Shown: positions 1 to 12,904 of the stretch, piece after piece
Numbering within the stretch: the first letter of the stretch is position 1
Layout: each line of letters starts with the position of its first letter
From: Saccharina japonica
Taxonomy: Eukaryota > Sar > Phaeophyceae > Laminariales > Laminariaceae
DNA length: 64,000 bases
Reading direction: 5' to 3'
NCBI GenBank assembly: GCA_008828725.1
Contig: MEHQ01000327.1
Location: forward strand, 87,209-151,208
Translations under genes and position numbers: made by a program
Notes under the pieces: generated by a model
Databases searched by the model: none
What the model was told of the DNA's origin: nothing
The model's input: only the letters and a program-made list of their open reading frames with translations

Positions 1-132
1 ATTTCGTGTCATACTTCGCACGATCGTAAACAAGAACATAGTATACGTATTTTATATAGCATACGATAGTCACATATATATACAAGCATCGGGTATATAC
101 CAGGTAGCATAACATTACTGATACTGCACAGA

Positions 133-771
133 TGCTCCGAGTATACTCGATACTCCGAGTGTACTCGGAGTATCGAGTAAGTTTCGTACTCCGAGTACTG
201 AGAGTATTAGAGCACTGGTAGGCTAAACACTCGGAGTACTTGAAGTATGAACAATACTGAAGGCCCAAATACTCCGAGTACTGGGAGTATGAGCAGTACT
301 TATCCTCGAGTACAAGCAGTACCCGGAGTACAAACATCTAAATTACTCGGAGTACTCCGAGTATCGGGAGTATTGAACACCGAAATACTTCAGCATTCGA
401 GTAAAATGCTCCGAGATATACTCTAACCCGGAGTAGCTCGGAGTATATCACCCCGAAATACTCCGAGTATTATTTGTACCTCGGAGTATGAAACCTTGAA
501 ATACTCCGAGTATTGAAAGTAGTAGCAGTACGAAATGGCGAAATACTCCAAGTACTCAAAGTACGAGCAGTGCAGGATCTCTAAATACGTCGAGTACAAA
601 AAGTATTCCGGAGTATCGAACCCCAAAATACTCGGAGTACAGAAGTATTCCAGAGTATCGAACCCCTAAATACCCCGAGAAAATCAGTATCGAGAGTGCT
701 CATACCCGAAATACTCCGAGTACGAGCATTATCCCGGAGTATCGAACCCCGAAATACTCCGAGTACGAACT
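133..771. repeat. Palindromic minisatellite built on TACTCSGAGTA
   Basis: The words TACTCCGAGTA and TACTCGGAGTA recur every 20-60 bases, mixed with short spacers such as CGAACCCCGAAA and GAGCAGTA. The core is its own near-palindrome, so both strands read alike. Short open frames through it (residue patterns rich in Y, E, S) are products of the repeat and are not called as genes. No gene is seen here. Confidence 0.85.
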
Positions 772-780
772 TCTGAACGA

Positions 781-876
781 CATCCAGACCTGTACCCGGA
801 ACTTCTGTAAGTTCTGTACGCTCCGTGCCACAACACCCGGGGCAATGGTATACCTTTGTCACAATACCTGGGGTGC
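781..876. repeat. Outlying unit of the GTACCCGGAACTTCTG minisatellite
   Basis: One unit of the array found at 1765-2190 (GTACCCGGAACTTCTG, AAGTTCTGTACG, GCCACAACACCC) sits directly after the TACTCSGAGTA array. About 0.9 kb separates it from the main block. Confidence 0.7.
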
Positions 877-1764
877 CGGTATCTATTCGGGTTTAGAACA
901 TACGTGACCCGTACGGTCTTAAAGTACTATTAATACGTACTTTATGGCCTTGTTTTGCTCTTCTTGCTGATACTTGCGTACTTCGCCGCCCAAAGATAAG
1001 CATGATGTTGTAAGACTTGTATAACAGGTGCGTATGACGAAATTATATATGATCCGTATGTATTGTACGTGTTGTACGTATCGAAATCGTATAGAGTACG
1101 AGGTACGTTCACGTCGTACGTATACATCACATTATACGTAGCGTACTCGTTAGTATACCAGCTACATGCTGTTAATATATACGTAGGAAGTATGTGTTAT
1201 TAGTAATACACTTCGAAGTATGTATAGATGTGTTCTGGCGTTGTACCACACCCGGCAAACTTCGACAGCGGTAGTGGAGCCTGTATCTATCTATCAAGTA
1301 GTCGTGCCGACGGCTCTCCTGCTTGCCCTGGGTCCCCGCGACAACGATGCGGTTCACCACCGTGTAGTGAACGAGCGCGGATTACTTGGTGCTAGCTGGG
1401 TGTGTTTTAGTGTGGTTTGATACCTTTAGCTGTTGTTATTGGCAAGTTCACCAGCCCTTTTACTATTATAGAACAGCATAGAACACAACATTTGAAACAG
1501 CCTATTAATAGTTAACAAGCCAGTCTGATATTTAGAGGAAATCATGAATTCGACTGTCGTTTTATATTGAAGGAATAGCGTTGAAAGCACCCTCTCTCAA
1601 ATAAGAAAGGCAACCTTGTATAGCTCTCCTGTTTCTTATAAGGTGTCCTGTACTGCTGCTGTACTGGTATGAAAAAAATGCAAGATTGTTCTGTAGGGTA
1701 CGTAGAGAACCATACCCGGGTTTTTTCTCGGGTATTTTCACCCTACAAAGAAAGTGATGTGCGA
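877..1764. other. No gene seen
   Basis: AT-rich and GTA/TAC-rich DNA between two minisatellite blocks. Only short open frames without codon structure or recognisable motifs are present on either strand. Confidence 0.5.
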
Positions 1765-2190
1765 CACTCATACCCGTACCCGGAAATTCTGTAAGTTATG
1801 TACGCCCGTGCCACAATACCGGGGGTACGGGTCGAACGTTTTATATCCGTACGGAACTTCTGTGAGTTCTGTACGCCGGTGCCACAATACCCGGAACTGC
1901 AGTGAATTCTGTAACACCCTCATCCCCGTACCCGTTACTTCTGGAAGCTCTGTACGACAGCTATACCCGTACCCGGAACTTCTGTATGCTATGTACGCCC
2001 CGTGCTACAATACCCGGGGTAAGGGTACAAGTATTTTATACCCGCACGGAACTTCTTTGAGTTCTGTACGCCTGTGTCACAATACCCGGAACTTCTGTGA
2101 GTTATGTAACACTTTCATACCAGTACCCGGAACTTCTGTAAGTTCTGTAACACTCCCATACCCGTACCCTAAATCCACAAACCTTACAGA
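1765..2190. repeat. Minisatellite of ~60-bp units, CCCGTACCCGGAACTTCTG
   Basis: Repeats of CCCGTACCCGGAACTTCTG, AGTTCTGTACGCC and GTGCCACAATACCCGG alternate about seven times. The array leaves one frame open on the plus strand (1754-2233), giving a repetitive Y/P/S/C-rich peptide. The frame is explained by a unit length close to a multiple of three, so it is not called as a gene. Confidence 0.8.
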
Positions 2191-2229
2191 ACATAACCTT
2201 AGAAGATTATGTATCACGACATTCAGAGT

Positions 2230-4030
2230 TTAGAACATTCTGGCGTGAATTGATTACCGAAGGTCTGATGTCTGAATCGGACGAAGACGCTCGATTTGGC
2301 GGTAATCTCGACGGCAACGAAGTGTTGCCTGTGAATGAAACACTTCAGAGGCAGCAGTACGAACTGACGACAATGAAGCATAGCACCGGCTATAGTTGAC
2401 GACGATCTTGCGCACTTTGGGCGCAGGTCATCATGATTCGGCTGCAAGGGAACAAGGGGACGGCAGTGACGTCGTGAACCGTTTGGAAGGGTCCGTGACT
2501 GGCAGAAGGATCCGGGTGGAGACGGATCCGGCGGGTACGTGCGACTTTCCGTAGTTTGGCGATAACAGGGGTGGGCCCGAAGGTAAACTATGCTGTCGGG
2601 TATGTGAACTATGACCTTCGCGTTCGCGACACGGGTTTGATATTTTAGCTATGGCGTTGCCAAAGTTAGTTGGGCAAACGAGGTAGTTCCCGCTTTAGTA
2701 TGTGAAGTTTCCTCACTTGTCTGATTAATGTGTGCTGCGGAGAAGGTTATATTGCCCGAGTGCCCGTGGCCGATTGGGATACGACCATCACGACCTCAAA
2801 ATGGTATGAACAGGGTCCTTCATCGGTTGATTTCACTGGCGCAACTAAGCCGGCCACAGGTCGAGTGGAAGCAATTCCAGACGGAGCCGTGATGGGACAC
2901 ATACTTTCTGATAAATCACCAAGTCTCGACTATAGGGGAGAGGATCAAGTCAGCGTCGATCGGCAAGCAAAATGAATGGGATGATGAGTTATAGGGTGAG
3001 GCCACGAATACGACGGAGAGGAGCAATACCATACGGTTTTCAAATCGACTACCAACATGTGATTTGTGGCCTAGCTTGTCTTGGTACATCTTGTTAAAGG
3101 GAACACCAGTACCAGAAAATCCGAGGGGTCACTCCAGACTAACGGTATGGCTTCCAAGGTCGGACTATCTTATATTGTTCAGGCATTGATCGCTTGCAGC
3201 TGGGAAGAGTGTTGGCTTATTTCATTACTCTGAAGACTGTGTCACGCAAGGGGGGGCGCACTGCATGTCTAGGTTTCACAAGACATACTCACGCCGTTCT
3301 CGTAGAGTTATTGCAGCAGGTACATAAGAGACGCCGCGACCACGGCCAAGGGGTGCCTCGCAAGCACGCGTACCCATAACGTACCGTAAGTAGTGATATC
3401 GGACGACGGTGGCGACGTTCGCCGTGACGATCTCGGGAGAGTTTTCGTGAACCTTCGCATCAACCATTCGTTTACCACGGCGAAGAGCCTGTTATTAGAA
3501 GGGATGGCCGGTGGCCGAGCACGCGCTTGGAATCGTGTTGGTGGTATTGTTTGCGGCGCCCTACATTCGGGCCTCACGTATGTTTCCTCCGTTAAACGTA
3601 AGAGGCACAGCGTCACCATGAGCGGATGCAACCCGACGTGTGTGCAACACACTCAACCGGGTGGCTACTACCAGCAATCGTGGAAGCGAGAAGCAGTACG
3701 GGCTATGGCATGGACGAACTGCCCCGTACCTTCCGTTTATGAAGCCGCGTTTTAAAGACGGTACGGACAGTTTCTATCGATTTCCACAACCGAGAGAGTG
3801 TTTTCCCTCCAACTGGGCCTCTTTCACCTCCGTCACTTGCCGTGGCTGTCGGCGCGATCTAGGAAGTTGGTGTAATCGATTGACGTGAAACACCTGGTAG
3901 GCAGCACCGAATATGGTGCCGCCGCCTACAGTTGGTGGGGAGGAGATGTCCATCACCGTGCCTGTTTCGGTATATAACCCTACGTACCACGAAAGCTGTC
4001 ATAGCTGAAACATCTCCAGACGACGAGCCG
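2230..4030. other. Decayed block collinear with the gene 1 intron (copy A)
   Basis: Three stretches match 20870-22960 in the same order and orientation: 2330-2600 with 21080-21350, 3400-3760 with 22290-22600, and 3900-4030 with 22840-22930. On the plus strand some matching codons stay in register, for example a shared ending GYS-stop near 2398 and 21142, and a shared RIN..T.AKS. It therefore looks like an old coding sequence that existed before the duplication. No intact reading frame remains and I do not recognise the family. A viral or transposon origin is possible but unsupported. Confidence 0.55.
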
Positions 4031-7000
4031 ATGTTGATGAGTGAACGAAGTCATGGGGACTCCCGATGGTGGTATTGCGCCAGCCATCGAGCCTATTTCG
4101 GGGACTTTTGCATTCATCAAGGGTGGTTTCGACATTTTGATCGTTTTTATATCAACATGCATTGCTGCACCCTGCTGCGGCTTCATCAAGCATTCAACGC
4201 AGGGAATATAACAGTTGATGTTTCCTGCCCCAGGCACTGGTGCTACCTATTCACATTCCTATTTTCAGTCCTTGGAGCTCGTCGAGGCTCTCGTAGCAGA
4301 CGTGGATGGGCCCGGTGGGTATTGGCCCTTTCAGTAAGTGGTGACGAGACCATAAACGGCAAAACCAAGTTTCAACGTTATGCGCCGTTGCCATGGCCCT
4401 AATGAGGTTGCGCACAAGATTGTTGTAAAATTCAAACGCGAGTTGGTGTTCGCTGTGTCTGCATTCCAGCTACCAACTACACAACTAAAGCGGCTGACAG
4501 GCACTCGATATCTGGTGGGAAGTGCAGACATTGCTTGCAGGGTTAAGACGCGACGACTTGTGACTTTGTCGATCCCTGACGTAGGGTACGTATATTGGTA
4601 CGGCGTCAAGGGAGCTCTTTTTGTTTTTAAAGGTGTAATGTCGCTTCGCTTGCCAGAATTACACACTCTGTGCACGACTCTGTACGAGGAAATGAGAGGG
4701 CAACTCAGTTGGCCGTAAAACCTTTGAGTTGTTCGGACTCGATGTATATCGATGAAAGGCACCACTTTCTACAGGAAGTGGGGGAAGAAGACGCACATAA
4801 TAAGTTTGCTACACGTTTGTTCCAAGCAGCACGACGTTGGTATTTGCACGAAGGCGTTGAGCATAACCAGCTGTGGCATATTTGTTGGTACACCGGAGTT
4901 TTTTGCCGCGCTTTACGTATTCGGTTGTCTTCCCTGTTACTCTTACGCGTTCTGAAACATCTCGGTACTCCTGTTCACGGTATAAATGAACAAACTCAAT
5001 ATTTCCTCATTGCACACACCACGCGTTGGAAGCTGTTGTAGATTACCCGTCACTGCATTAAGACTTTCCAGCGTACCTCACGCCAGGTTGAGAGATAATA
5101 CCAGAAGTAGCGCGAACACCATTGGCTATTGATGTTGGCGATGGTCCGTACATGACCAATTCGTGCCCTGCCATATGTTTGACCCAATCCTATTTTCGTT
5201 GCTACGTGTATGCGGTACATTTGAGGGACATGAAACAAACGAATAACTTCCCCCGAGATCCTGATACATAGCACCGTGCGCATAGCTGCAGTGTTGAGGC
5301 CGCGAGGTCGGCCCTGCTTAACGACGCGTGCTACAATAGAGGTAGCATTGCTTGGCTGGAACGTTTTCGGAGTGACGGAGATCCTTAACCCCAAATCGTC
5401 GGAATTTCATTGTGGTGTTACAATATGTTTTATTGTATACTTAGGCCGTGGTATGGTGCATCGGGTAGCACTTATATTTCCCACCGAATTCAGTTTTTGT
5501 GTGAGGTATAGAGCTCCTCAATTGACCACCCTCATAAACACCAATGTACACCTCAACCGTAGCATGTGTCCAACGCCATATCGTCTTTCTTCAATTTGTT
5601 TTTGCAACTTTAGGCTTAGTTTTTTCCCGATCTCGACAAAGCTTTAGAAATATTTTAGAATATAACGGGCCCCTTCACGGTGTTTGGCAAGACGTAGAGT
5701 TTTTTGTGGGCCCAAGTTCAGTACGTAATGGTGGTAGTACATGAAGCGTATATTATGCCCCCCCCAGCTGCGAAGTAGCGAGCTACCTTAGAGCTGTGTG
5801 CCTCTGCGTCGTTGCTTAACAAGATGAAGACCGCAGAGACGGAGAAACAGATAAACGGAAAGTCACAAGCATGTGTGAAACCGACCTGAAATCACGGATG
5901 GCTTGCCCACAAGCCCTGACAGTGATAAAAACCCGCGAAATCGAATACCGCCAGTTGTATTTGATGTGTGAGACGAGCGGTGCGTGGAAACTTTCCGCCC
6001 TCAATAGGCGGAAACGGCCAACTCGCTGCTTTGGTGTGCCGTGGTTAGGAGTATATCTGGCCAGAAAGCCGTCATCAACACATATATCGTTTGATGATAC
6101 CCGAGAAAGTTTGCTTGAGAAATTTGCAGCCCCTAGAGACAAGCAGGCCGGGCTGTTTTGTCGGCTGGTGTGATGGTTCAACATATCAGTGTCACAACGT
6201 GGCCAAATCGGGAATAAGATAAGTTCAGCACATTACGATGCCAAGTGACCAAGCTTCTGGCGTAGCCTGAAAACGACGCCAAGCGATATGCGTGTTTCCT
6301 GACCTCCTACGCGTGCTCGCGACGGTCAACTAAAATATACGTTTGAAGCTCGCGGCCCGTGACTCAATAATCAAGTTCAAATATTTGGAAACTCTATAAT
6401 ACGAAGCACCACGAATTTTTCCACAACTCTCCTGCTCCGACTCGCGGCTTTGGATAGTCACCCCAGGTCTTCTTCAGTGGCGTTAAGGTAACGGAACATC
6501 TCTCCAGAATCCTTTGTCGGGTAGGAGCGCATAGGCGTTTCGCAAAAAAATACAAAGGGTTTAGAAATTGATAAAAGGATTTCCAAACAAGATCCGTATT
6601 TCCAATTTTCGGACAAAGCGCTGCTAACCAACAAGAACCCAAAAGTATCATAGCCTTCGTTTGGATACAATAACTTACTACCTCTCATGACAACGAAGTG
6701 TGTTTTCCCCCAAGTGCTTCGGATAAGTCAGCTTACTCCTAACAGAGTCCAATCGATCCGCCAGGAGACCAGCAAACGTTTGGTGAACCTCGTTTTTTTC
6801 ATCGGCGATGCAGTCAGGATAATTGGCTCCCGCGCGCAATGAAACAGTTAGCAATTTTGCGAGTTGTTTGTCCTGCTGGCCCGCAACTTCGACTTCACGA
6901 AAACACCCGGTAAGTCGTCCGACCGCCTACGGCGGCTGTCAAGCGCACACGACGCCCTTACACACCCCGTCAACAGCGTACCTAAGTGTTGCAGCCGGAG

Positions 7001-7635
7001 GTTGCTTGTGATAAGCTGCAGCTAACCGCAAGTGACGTGCAAATGCTCAGTTGGGGGGTGTTATGTACTTCTGAGTATAAAAGTTTGGGTCCCAGAATTC
7101 GACCAAATTCCGACACCTACAGCACCTCCAAGTCGAAGTGTGGGCCTATGTTGAAATGTAGTGGACGGCCAATCTGAAGAGAATACCAAGCTGCTGCGAA
7201 AAAGCAGTAAGCTGATAAACCTGCTCTCTACTAAGGCACAAGCCAGCCGAAGGTCCAAACGCAGCTTGTCAGAATACCGGCAGAATTCATACTTCCGAAA
7301 ACATATCTATGTGGTAGAGCTTAGAGTCACCCGAACGCCCGGTGATAGGGAGTCGATAAGATCGTCCGTGGCATTAAGTTATAACCCATACGGTAAATAA
7401 TAGAGTGAGCAACCGAATGGTATATGTTGGGCTTGGTATTACGAACATATGGACACACATATACTCAAAATGCAATAAAACAGGAGATGGGACCCTACTG
7501 TAGCGTGCTTGGCATTGGAGATCTCTTATATTCCAATGTCTCTTATCATATGTGACCCCGCTCATCGGATCTAGGCCTCATGCAAAAGTGGACCCGACCG
7601 TTTTAAGGGATAACAAATACCTTTAATAATGAGCC
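4031..7635. other. No recognisable gene
   Basis: This stretch has mixed composition and only short open frames on both strands. It lies where gene 1 has only about 0.24 kb between the matching segments, so it is either an insertion here or a loss there. I see no domain motif, tRNA, or clear terminal repeats. Confidence 0.45.
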
Positions 7636-7917
7636 GATATCACGACGCACTGAACAGAGGACGAAAGGACGGCACGAGGATGCATTGAAGAGCGCATAGC
7701 TCACTTGTCTGGCACCCTATGTGGTGTTTATCACGCGATAGACAGGGTGTGTTGGCCCCATCTAAGGGTCCTACAGTGCCAACATTGAGCGCTTTGCCCA
7801 CTACAAGGGAGGGCCAAAAACGATGGGCACAGTTGTCAACTACCATACATTCCGTTTTCCCATATTATGAAGTCCCTTAAAATGGGCTACCTAATGTAGG
7901 CAAACATACCAACTCAC

Positions 7918-8409
7918 CAAGATTGTATTCAAGTTGTCAACCTTGTTCTCCAAGATGACAATACCGACCAGCCGCAAGTCTCCAGTAAGTCGGTCGACGC
8001 GGGCGTTCAATCCAGCAATCTCGTCCTTGTCGTTGGTGGCCTTCAAAATTCGCCGTAACCGGCCTCGCCGACTGCTCCTCTCACAAACCTCGAAGAACGC
8101 CTCCACAGCCTCGACGCAGTTCTTCAGGGGAGTCACATCCATCTCCGACGTGGGGGTTCTGCGATGCTTCTCGATAACGCATGCCGTGATGTACGTGCAC
8201 CGTTCTTCCAGCGCTGCCAACTCCTCTCGGTTTCGCTTCACGGTCTCACCCTTTTCACGAATGGCCTTGATCGTCTTCAACACCGGCTCCAAGAACGGTA
8301 GTTCCTCACCCAAGTCCGCTATGAAGACGATCGCGTCCGCCGTGCCCGAGCCCATCTTCAGGGCAAGATTGGCAGCTGCAGCCGCCGCATCGTCGAGTGC
8401 TGCAGGCAT
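7918..8409 (-). CDS. Orphan first exon: MLKL/HeLo-like four-helix N-terminal domain (gene 0)
   Basis: The exon encodes 164 residues from ATG at 8409 and ends in phase 0 at a GTGAGT splice donor (7917-7912). It aligns end to end, without gaps, with the exons at 23407-23898 and 47038-47529. The peptide is almost wholly helical. It has a glycine-bearing first helix, an amphipathic segment LPFLEPVLKTIKAIREK (about residues 36-52), a basic-acidic helix REELAALEERCTYI, and a last pair RRILKA and DEIAGLNARVDRLTGDL. This spacing and the LN.R.DRL..DL ending are those of the MLKL/HeLo-type four-helix bundle (a cell-death, membrane-acting domain in other kingdoms); the match is by eye. No NB-ARC or TPR exon follows in the remaining 7.9 kb, so the rest is lost or lies beyond the left edge. 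The frame is intact. Confidence 0.75.
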
Positions 8410-8620
8410 ATCGTTGTGACTCCGCGATGAGTTTCCCGTGAGCCAAACAACCCAATGGGTGCTGTTTTGCGATGGTACTTCCTGGCTTGTTGGCGTCGAA
8501 CAAACCTGATTTGGGGTGTGCGAGGACGGAGAACCGTACTTCGGAAAATGTCACACCAGCTACCAGATACTGGTATGTAGGCTTTAGGAACGTGGCAGAA
8601 AAATCCGAACATCTTATCCA
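8410..8620 (-). promoter_or_regulatory. Shared 5' flank/leader of the orphan exon
   Basis: DNA just upstream of the ATG matches the same position in gene 1 (23899-24095) and, more weakly, gene 2 (47530-47660). Shared words include GCTTGTTGGCG, CAAACCTG and TTGGGGTGT (plus-strand spelling). Conservation stops abruptly being codon-like at the ATG, which supports that start. I see no clear TATA box. Confidence 0.45.
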
Positions 8621-8749
8621 CCTTCCACGGCTGCCCTACCGTAAAGCGCTGCAAAAACTGCTGCCGTGCATGAAATCTGTAGCAGGAGCAACCACATAAG
8701 CGACACCTTCAACATCACCGTACCCACCGGTGCATCTTTATAGTACCTG

Positions 8750-10190
8750 GTCTGCAGCAAGATTTTTTTTTAGTTTGTACGTTGTTCTAGGCGATACTCC
8801 TACGGTAGTATTTATAGTATAACTAACTGCGAATCTTCTCTAGTATCCCCCCTGCTTAGGAATCTCCCAACCCCATCAAAGTTATTAAAAAACGCTGGAA
8901 GTGACATGTCGAGAAAACAATGATGTGATCCCCTGCACAGTGCATAATTTCCTGTACCAGGTACCAGGTATGAAATGTATACCTCGTAATGTCGAAAGAA
9001 ATCTTGGGCCAACACCTGGGATCCCGCAAATTATCGCCGAAGGTTTTTGAGTGGAGACAGGTGGGTGACCTGTTTGGCCTGGTGCGGCCTTTGGGGCTGA
9101 GGCTGTTATCCTCCCTGGTAGATTAGTATATACGGCCTACCATTTTGCATCTGTTGGTATCAGCTTTCTATTCGACCTACGTATAGTTCGTGTTATATCG
9201 CCGCCAAGCGATTAAGTTGGTATTTCTTTCAAACCGTGGAACAGTGATCCATATACCGCGTACTTCCTAATCTAAACAATCAAAACGACAGCAAAACAAC
9301 GCGTCCTACTCTACGCGTAATGCCGAGTCCGTTTCCACAAGATATGCTAGCAGTTGAAAAGGAAATAAACGTTTAATAGGACTGGGTGAGACACAGAGAA
9401 ATTACCTATAAATGAGGTAATTACCGGCCTTCCAAGCCCATACAATTACAAAAATATGCACTACGTATATACGCGTACGAAGTAAACCAAGAAATGGTGG
9501 CTCGACTTTTGACAAAAAAAAAACACAAGAAAAACGATTGTTTATCACACTAAAGCTACTGTAGTGCAGGATACACAATGCCTCACATATGGCAAGAATT
9601 TCAACCTGGCCCAAAGTACGAAGTAATTTAAGTTCAGTTTGAAAATACTACTGTAGTGCGCGTAATTTCTGCTGCTGCTGTAGACTACGTATAGCGCAGT
9701 TAGACAACAGGCCGAATCACTAGATTATGTATGGTACCTGGTAGTGCACTGTACAGGGGTATCGATAGGCACGTACTCACCTTCGCTTGGGCCCTTCAGA
9801 CAGTTTTTGGTCGAGAGCCAGGCCACTCTCTGATTCAGAAGAAGCCTCCTTGCTGAGAGTATTGAAAGTGGATGGACGGACTGCTTTTGGGCTCCCTTCC
9901 TTCTGTTCTACCTTCTGTCCTACAAAGGAGATCACTGCCGCCCGAGGGAAGCCCGACGTATGTTCCTGGTATTACTCTCAACAGCTGTGTCAACGAGTAT
10001 TTTCGCCAGGAAATTCACGGGAGCCCAAGCGCTTGTCTCGGGCAACAATGGACACAAGGCAGAGCAATACGCAGCAGTGCGACGCGCACCCAGACCACTT
10101 GACGGGTTTCGATGAAGTCTATGCACAAGGTCCCTGTGGATTGTGTTCAAAGTTGAGGATTTCTGGTTTATGCACGGAACTGACCTTGTC
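8750..10190. repeat. Upstream segmental block, copy 1
   Basis: The block is collinear with 24600-28320. Its piece 8920-9260 matches 24955-25290 (AACCTTGGGCCAACACC and GAGTGGAGACAGGT are shared). Its piece 9560-10190 matches 27570-28320 and, in part, 56780-57180 (TCGGGCAACAATGGACACA in the first two). It contains four copies of TACCAGGTA or its complement (8955, 8962, 9735 and just outside at 10627). No coding region is convincing. Confidence 0.7.
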
Positions 10191-11079
10191 AAGCTCAAAA
10201 GGGTTCGTAGAAAACATGGGGTGTTCAGTACAGTAGTATTATCCTATAATACTGTACATTAATACGAATATATAATGCCTGATTGCTCTTTTATTAATGG
10301 TAGGTTCGTTCTCGTTTCGCGTTTTGCTTTGTCACCTTTACCATGCCCAGGAATTACGCGATACGCGTTGCCCGTGCCGGTTCGCGAACGGGTCTCAAGC
10401 CCATTCGAGGTTTCGGCTCGCGGAATTGTTTTGGTTCTTAAAGATTCAAAAGCGTTCCCTGCATGGAACCGCCTACTCTATATCATGATATCTGTTGTTG
10501 GAAGCCTCCCGTATTGTTTTCCGTTTTCAGATCTACTTGGCTGCAGTAGTACAGCAGTAGTAAATATCAATGTACATACAGTCGGAGTGTTCATATACAT
10601 GATAAAGATACATTATACATATATCATACCTGGTACCTGGTAATATGGGGTAGCGTAATTGTGGAGCAATTATGAGAGTTTCGTTGGAACGTCGGAATAT
10701 CTATGGTGGTTGTTCTCATATCAACGGAATGGTGCGGCGGCGGCAGCGGCGGCGGCGGCGGCGGTAAGTGGTTCCGGCAGCAGGAGCGGGAGGCTGTGCG
10801 CGGGGGGCTCGACTCGAAGAAGCGAAGGCTGTCAACTAGGGAAACGGGTTCGATCATAGGGCGTACGGAAGCGACAGCGCGAGATATACAGCTTGTACAC
10901 AGGATCAGCGTGTGTTGGGGGCCCAGGTGTAACGCAGATTGATTTTCTCCACCGTGTGTCCTTATTTCGATATATTCCGCTTGCCATTTGATATGATAGA
11001 GCGCCCAGACTGGAGATTCTGCACCAAGAATCTCAGACATACGCTAAATATGTTCGGGCGAGTGTCAGCCGTTTTGAGT
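10191..11079. other. No gene; GGC triplet run at 10733-10764
   Basis: This stretch has an (GGC)n microsatellite at 10733-10764 and a tandem TACCTGGTA pair at 10627-10642. A frame over the triplet run gives polyproline or polyglycine and is not called. Confidence 0.5.
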
Positions 11080-11790
11080 GTATGGAAGCGATTGAAACAG
11101 CCCTGGATGTTCCGCGTGTGCACACGGCTTGGCTTCCTGTTTGGTTCAGGCGAGATGAAGGGTTCGCTGGCGTGGAGCCGCTGGCGGCTGTCGCCGAGCG
11201 TGGCGCCCCTGTTCACATAGTGGGCGACACGGGCATTCGCGCGGCTCTCGCGTACTCTATTCACAGTAACGTCGCACCACACGTTGACAGTATCCCCACA
11301 AAAACAAATTGACGGTGTACCCTTTGGGCGGGAGTTTATTTTCCTTCGCGGCGCAGCACACCACATTCCCAACTTGCGATTGCCACCGTTGGCCGTGGTT
11401 GTATGGCCGTGTGGCGTTCTCGATGTCCCCGCACGCAAACAGTGTCAACGCTGACGTCGATTTTGAGCAAGCCCCGCTTGTGGAGCTGGCCCGTGTGTTG
11501 CGAGATATCATGTTGCGCATCGTGTACCTGCGTCGGCCTGTTGGTCCGTGCGCGCGAATCTTGTTGAGTAAGATGGATGTCACTGAGGCGTTCCGGCAGG
11601 TCAGAGTGCAGTGGGCAGGTGCGCCCATATTTGGGTACAATTTTCACGGGTGAGTCGCGTCCGATCGTGGGTTGCAGCACCCATCCGAGTTTGTCGTGGG
11701 ATACCGTGTTGTCTGTGCTCGGGTGGGAGGTCGATACCGTGGCATACTGAGCGAGTGGCCCACGGACCGGGAGGTCACGTCCGAAGATGA
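11080..11790 (+). mobile_element. Fossil retroelement reverse-transcriptase fragment
   Basis: Plus-strand translation shows a reverse-transcriptase block. An upstream stretch ends in SNVAPHVDSI, followed by SVNADVD and then LLSKMDVTEAFRQVRV with APIFGY. The D-x-x-EAFRQV..V pattern is the first catalytic-aspartate motif of retroelement polymerases. The surrounding layout resembles the DIRS/Ngaro-like group as seen in stramenopiles, but the clade is tentative. No terminal repeats, integrase or recombinase are seen. The copy is partial and clearly broken, and looks old. Confidence 0.65.
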
Positions 11791-12904
11791 CTTGCGATTG
11801 CTTACAGCTAACCTCAACATCATAAAATCGTTGTTAACACGAGTTTGAGCGCTTCAGGCAACGTATGTGGTCCGAAAATAGTTTTCAATTGTCATTATTC
11901 ACCGTAAGAAGAGACTGGCAAAGCTGATCTGTCTCTCGATACGATTGTGTGAGTCTCGCCAAGAAACATCTCGACATTATCGTCGGGTATATTCCGCCTT
12001 CCCCGGACAGCCGGGCGGCAAGAGAAAGCAGGCATCGGCAGTAACACATGTAACGAGCACAACAATGACTATTTTAATTATCTGCACCCAACTGTGTGGC
12101 ATATAGACAGCGTCTGATGCCCTTTATACGCGTCGAGGCGTCTGTTCGAGCTCGATATCTCAAGAGACACGTTCGAAACTCTCTCATGAAGGCAATAGTT
12201 TGAACACAGCTTCGGAAGCACTGCAGCAGCACAACAGTAGTGTGTGTGTGCTTCACAGAAACCGCTCTTTCTGCCGATCGACATCCAGCACGCTCAGTAG
12301 CGTTGCCAATTCGTCACCGTAGGCAGATACCAGCGATAACGAGATTAACCCACACAGTGCCCAAGCGTACAGGACACGGAACGCAACTCACACACCCAAG
12401 TCAAACACGTTGCAAGCGAATAATCAAACCAAAGAAAAACAGACAAAAAGTTTTTTTTTTTAAATGATAAAAAAAAATAGAAAACCAATGTAAAGATAAA
12501 GAGAGGAAGGACAAGAAAACGAGAACGGGGGGAGGTGAATACTACTCTACGAGTACAAGTCAATGAGGCAATATGCCTAAATACGGAGTGTACTTGATAA
12601 AAACCAAGGCACACTACTGTTTTTTGTTTTATCACCGACAAGCGCTACGGCAAGATTTCACCACAGTACCGTTCTGAGGCTCCTTTTTTACTAGATAAGC
12701 TTTAAACCACACCCTAAACACTACCTTTGAGACAAAAGGAAATATTACCCAATGAGCAATCCCGTGGCCGAGCAGAACGAATAATACATTACAGTAACAC
12801 CCTATGTAAGTGATTTCCAACGATAAGGCATGCCATATTGGGTAGAAATATTTTCGAAAAAACATGTTGCCCCTATCAAAGCACGGGTCTACTACCGGTG
12901 ATGG
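11791..12904. other. No gene seen
   Basis: Mostly intergenic in appearance, with an A/T-rich run near 12440-12480. Open frames are short and show no motifs on either strand. Confidence 0.5.

Noticed and set aside
133-771. CRISPR array
   Set aside because: The repeat core is short and palindromic, spacers are irregular and partly shared, and the genome is eukaryotic.
1754-2233. 159-residue plus-strand frame
   Set aside because: Wholly inside a minisatellite whose unit length keeps a frame open; no non-repeat sequence supports it.
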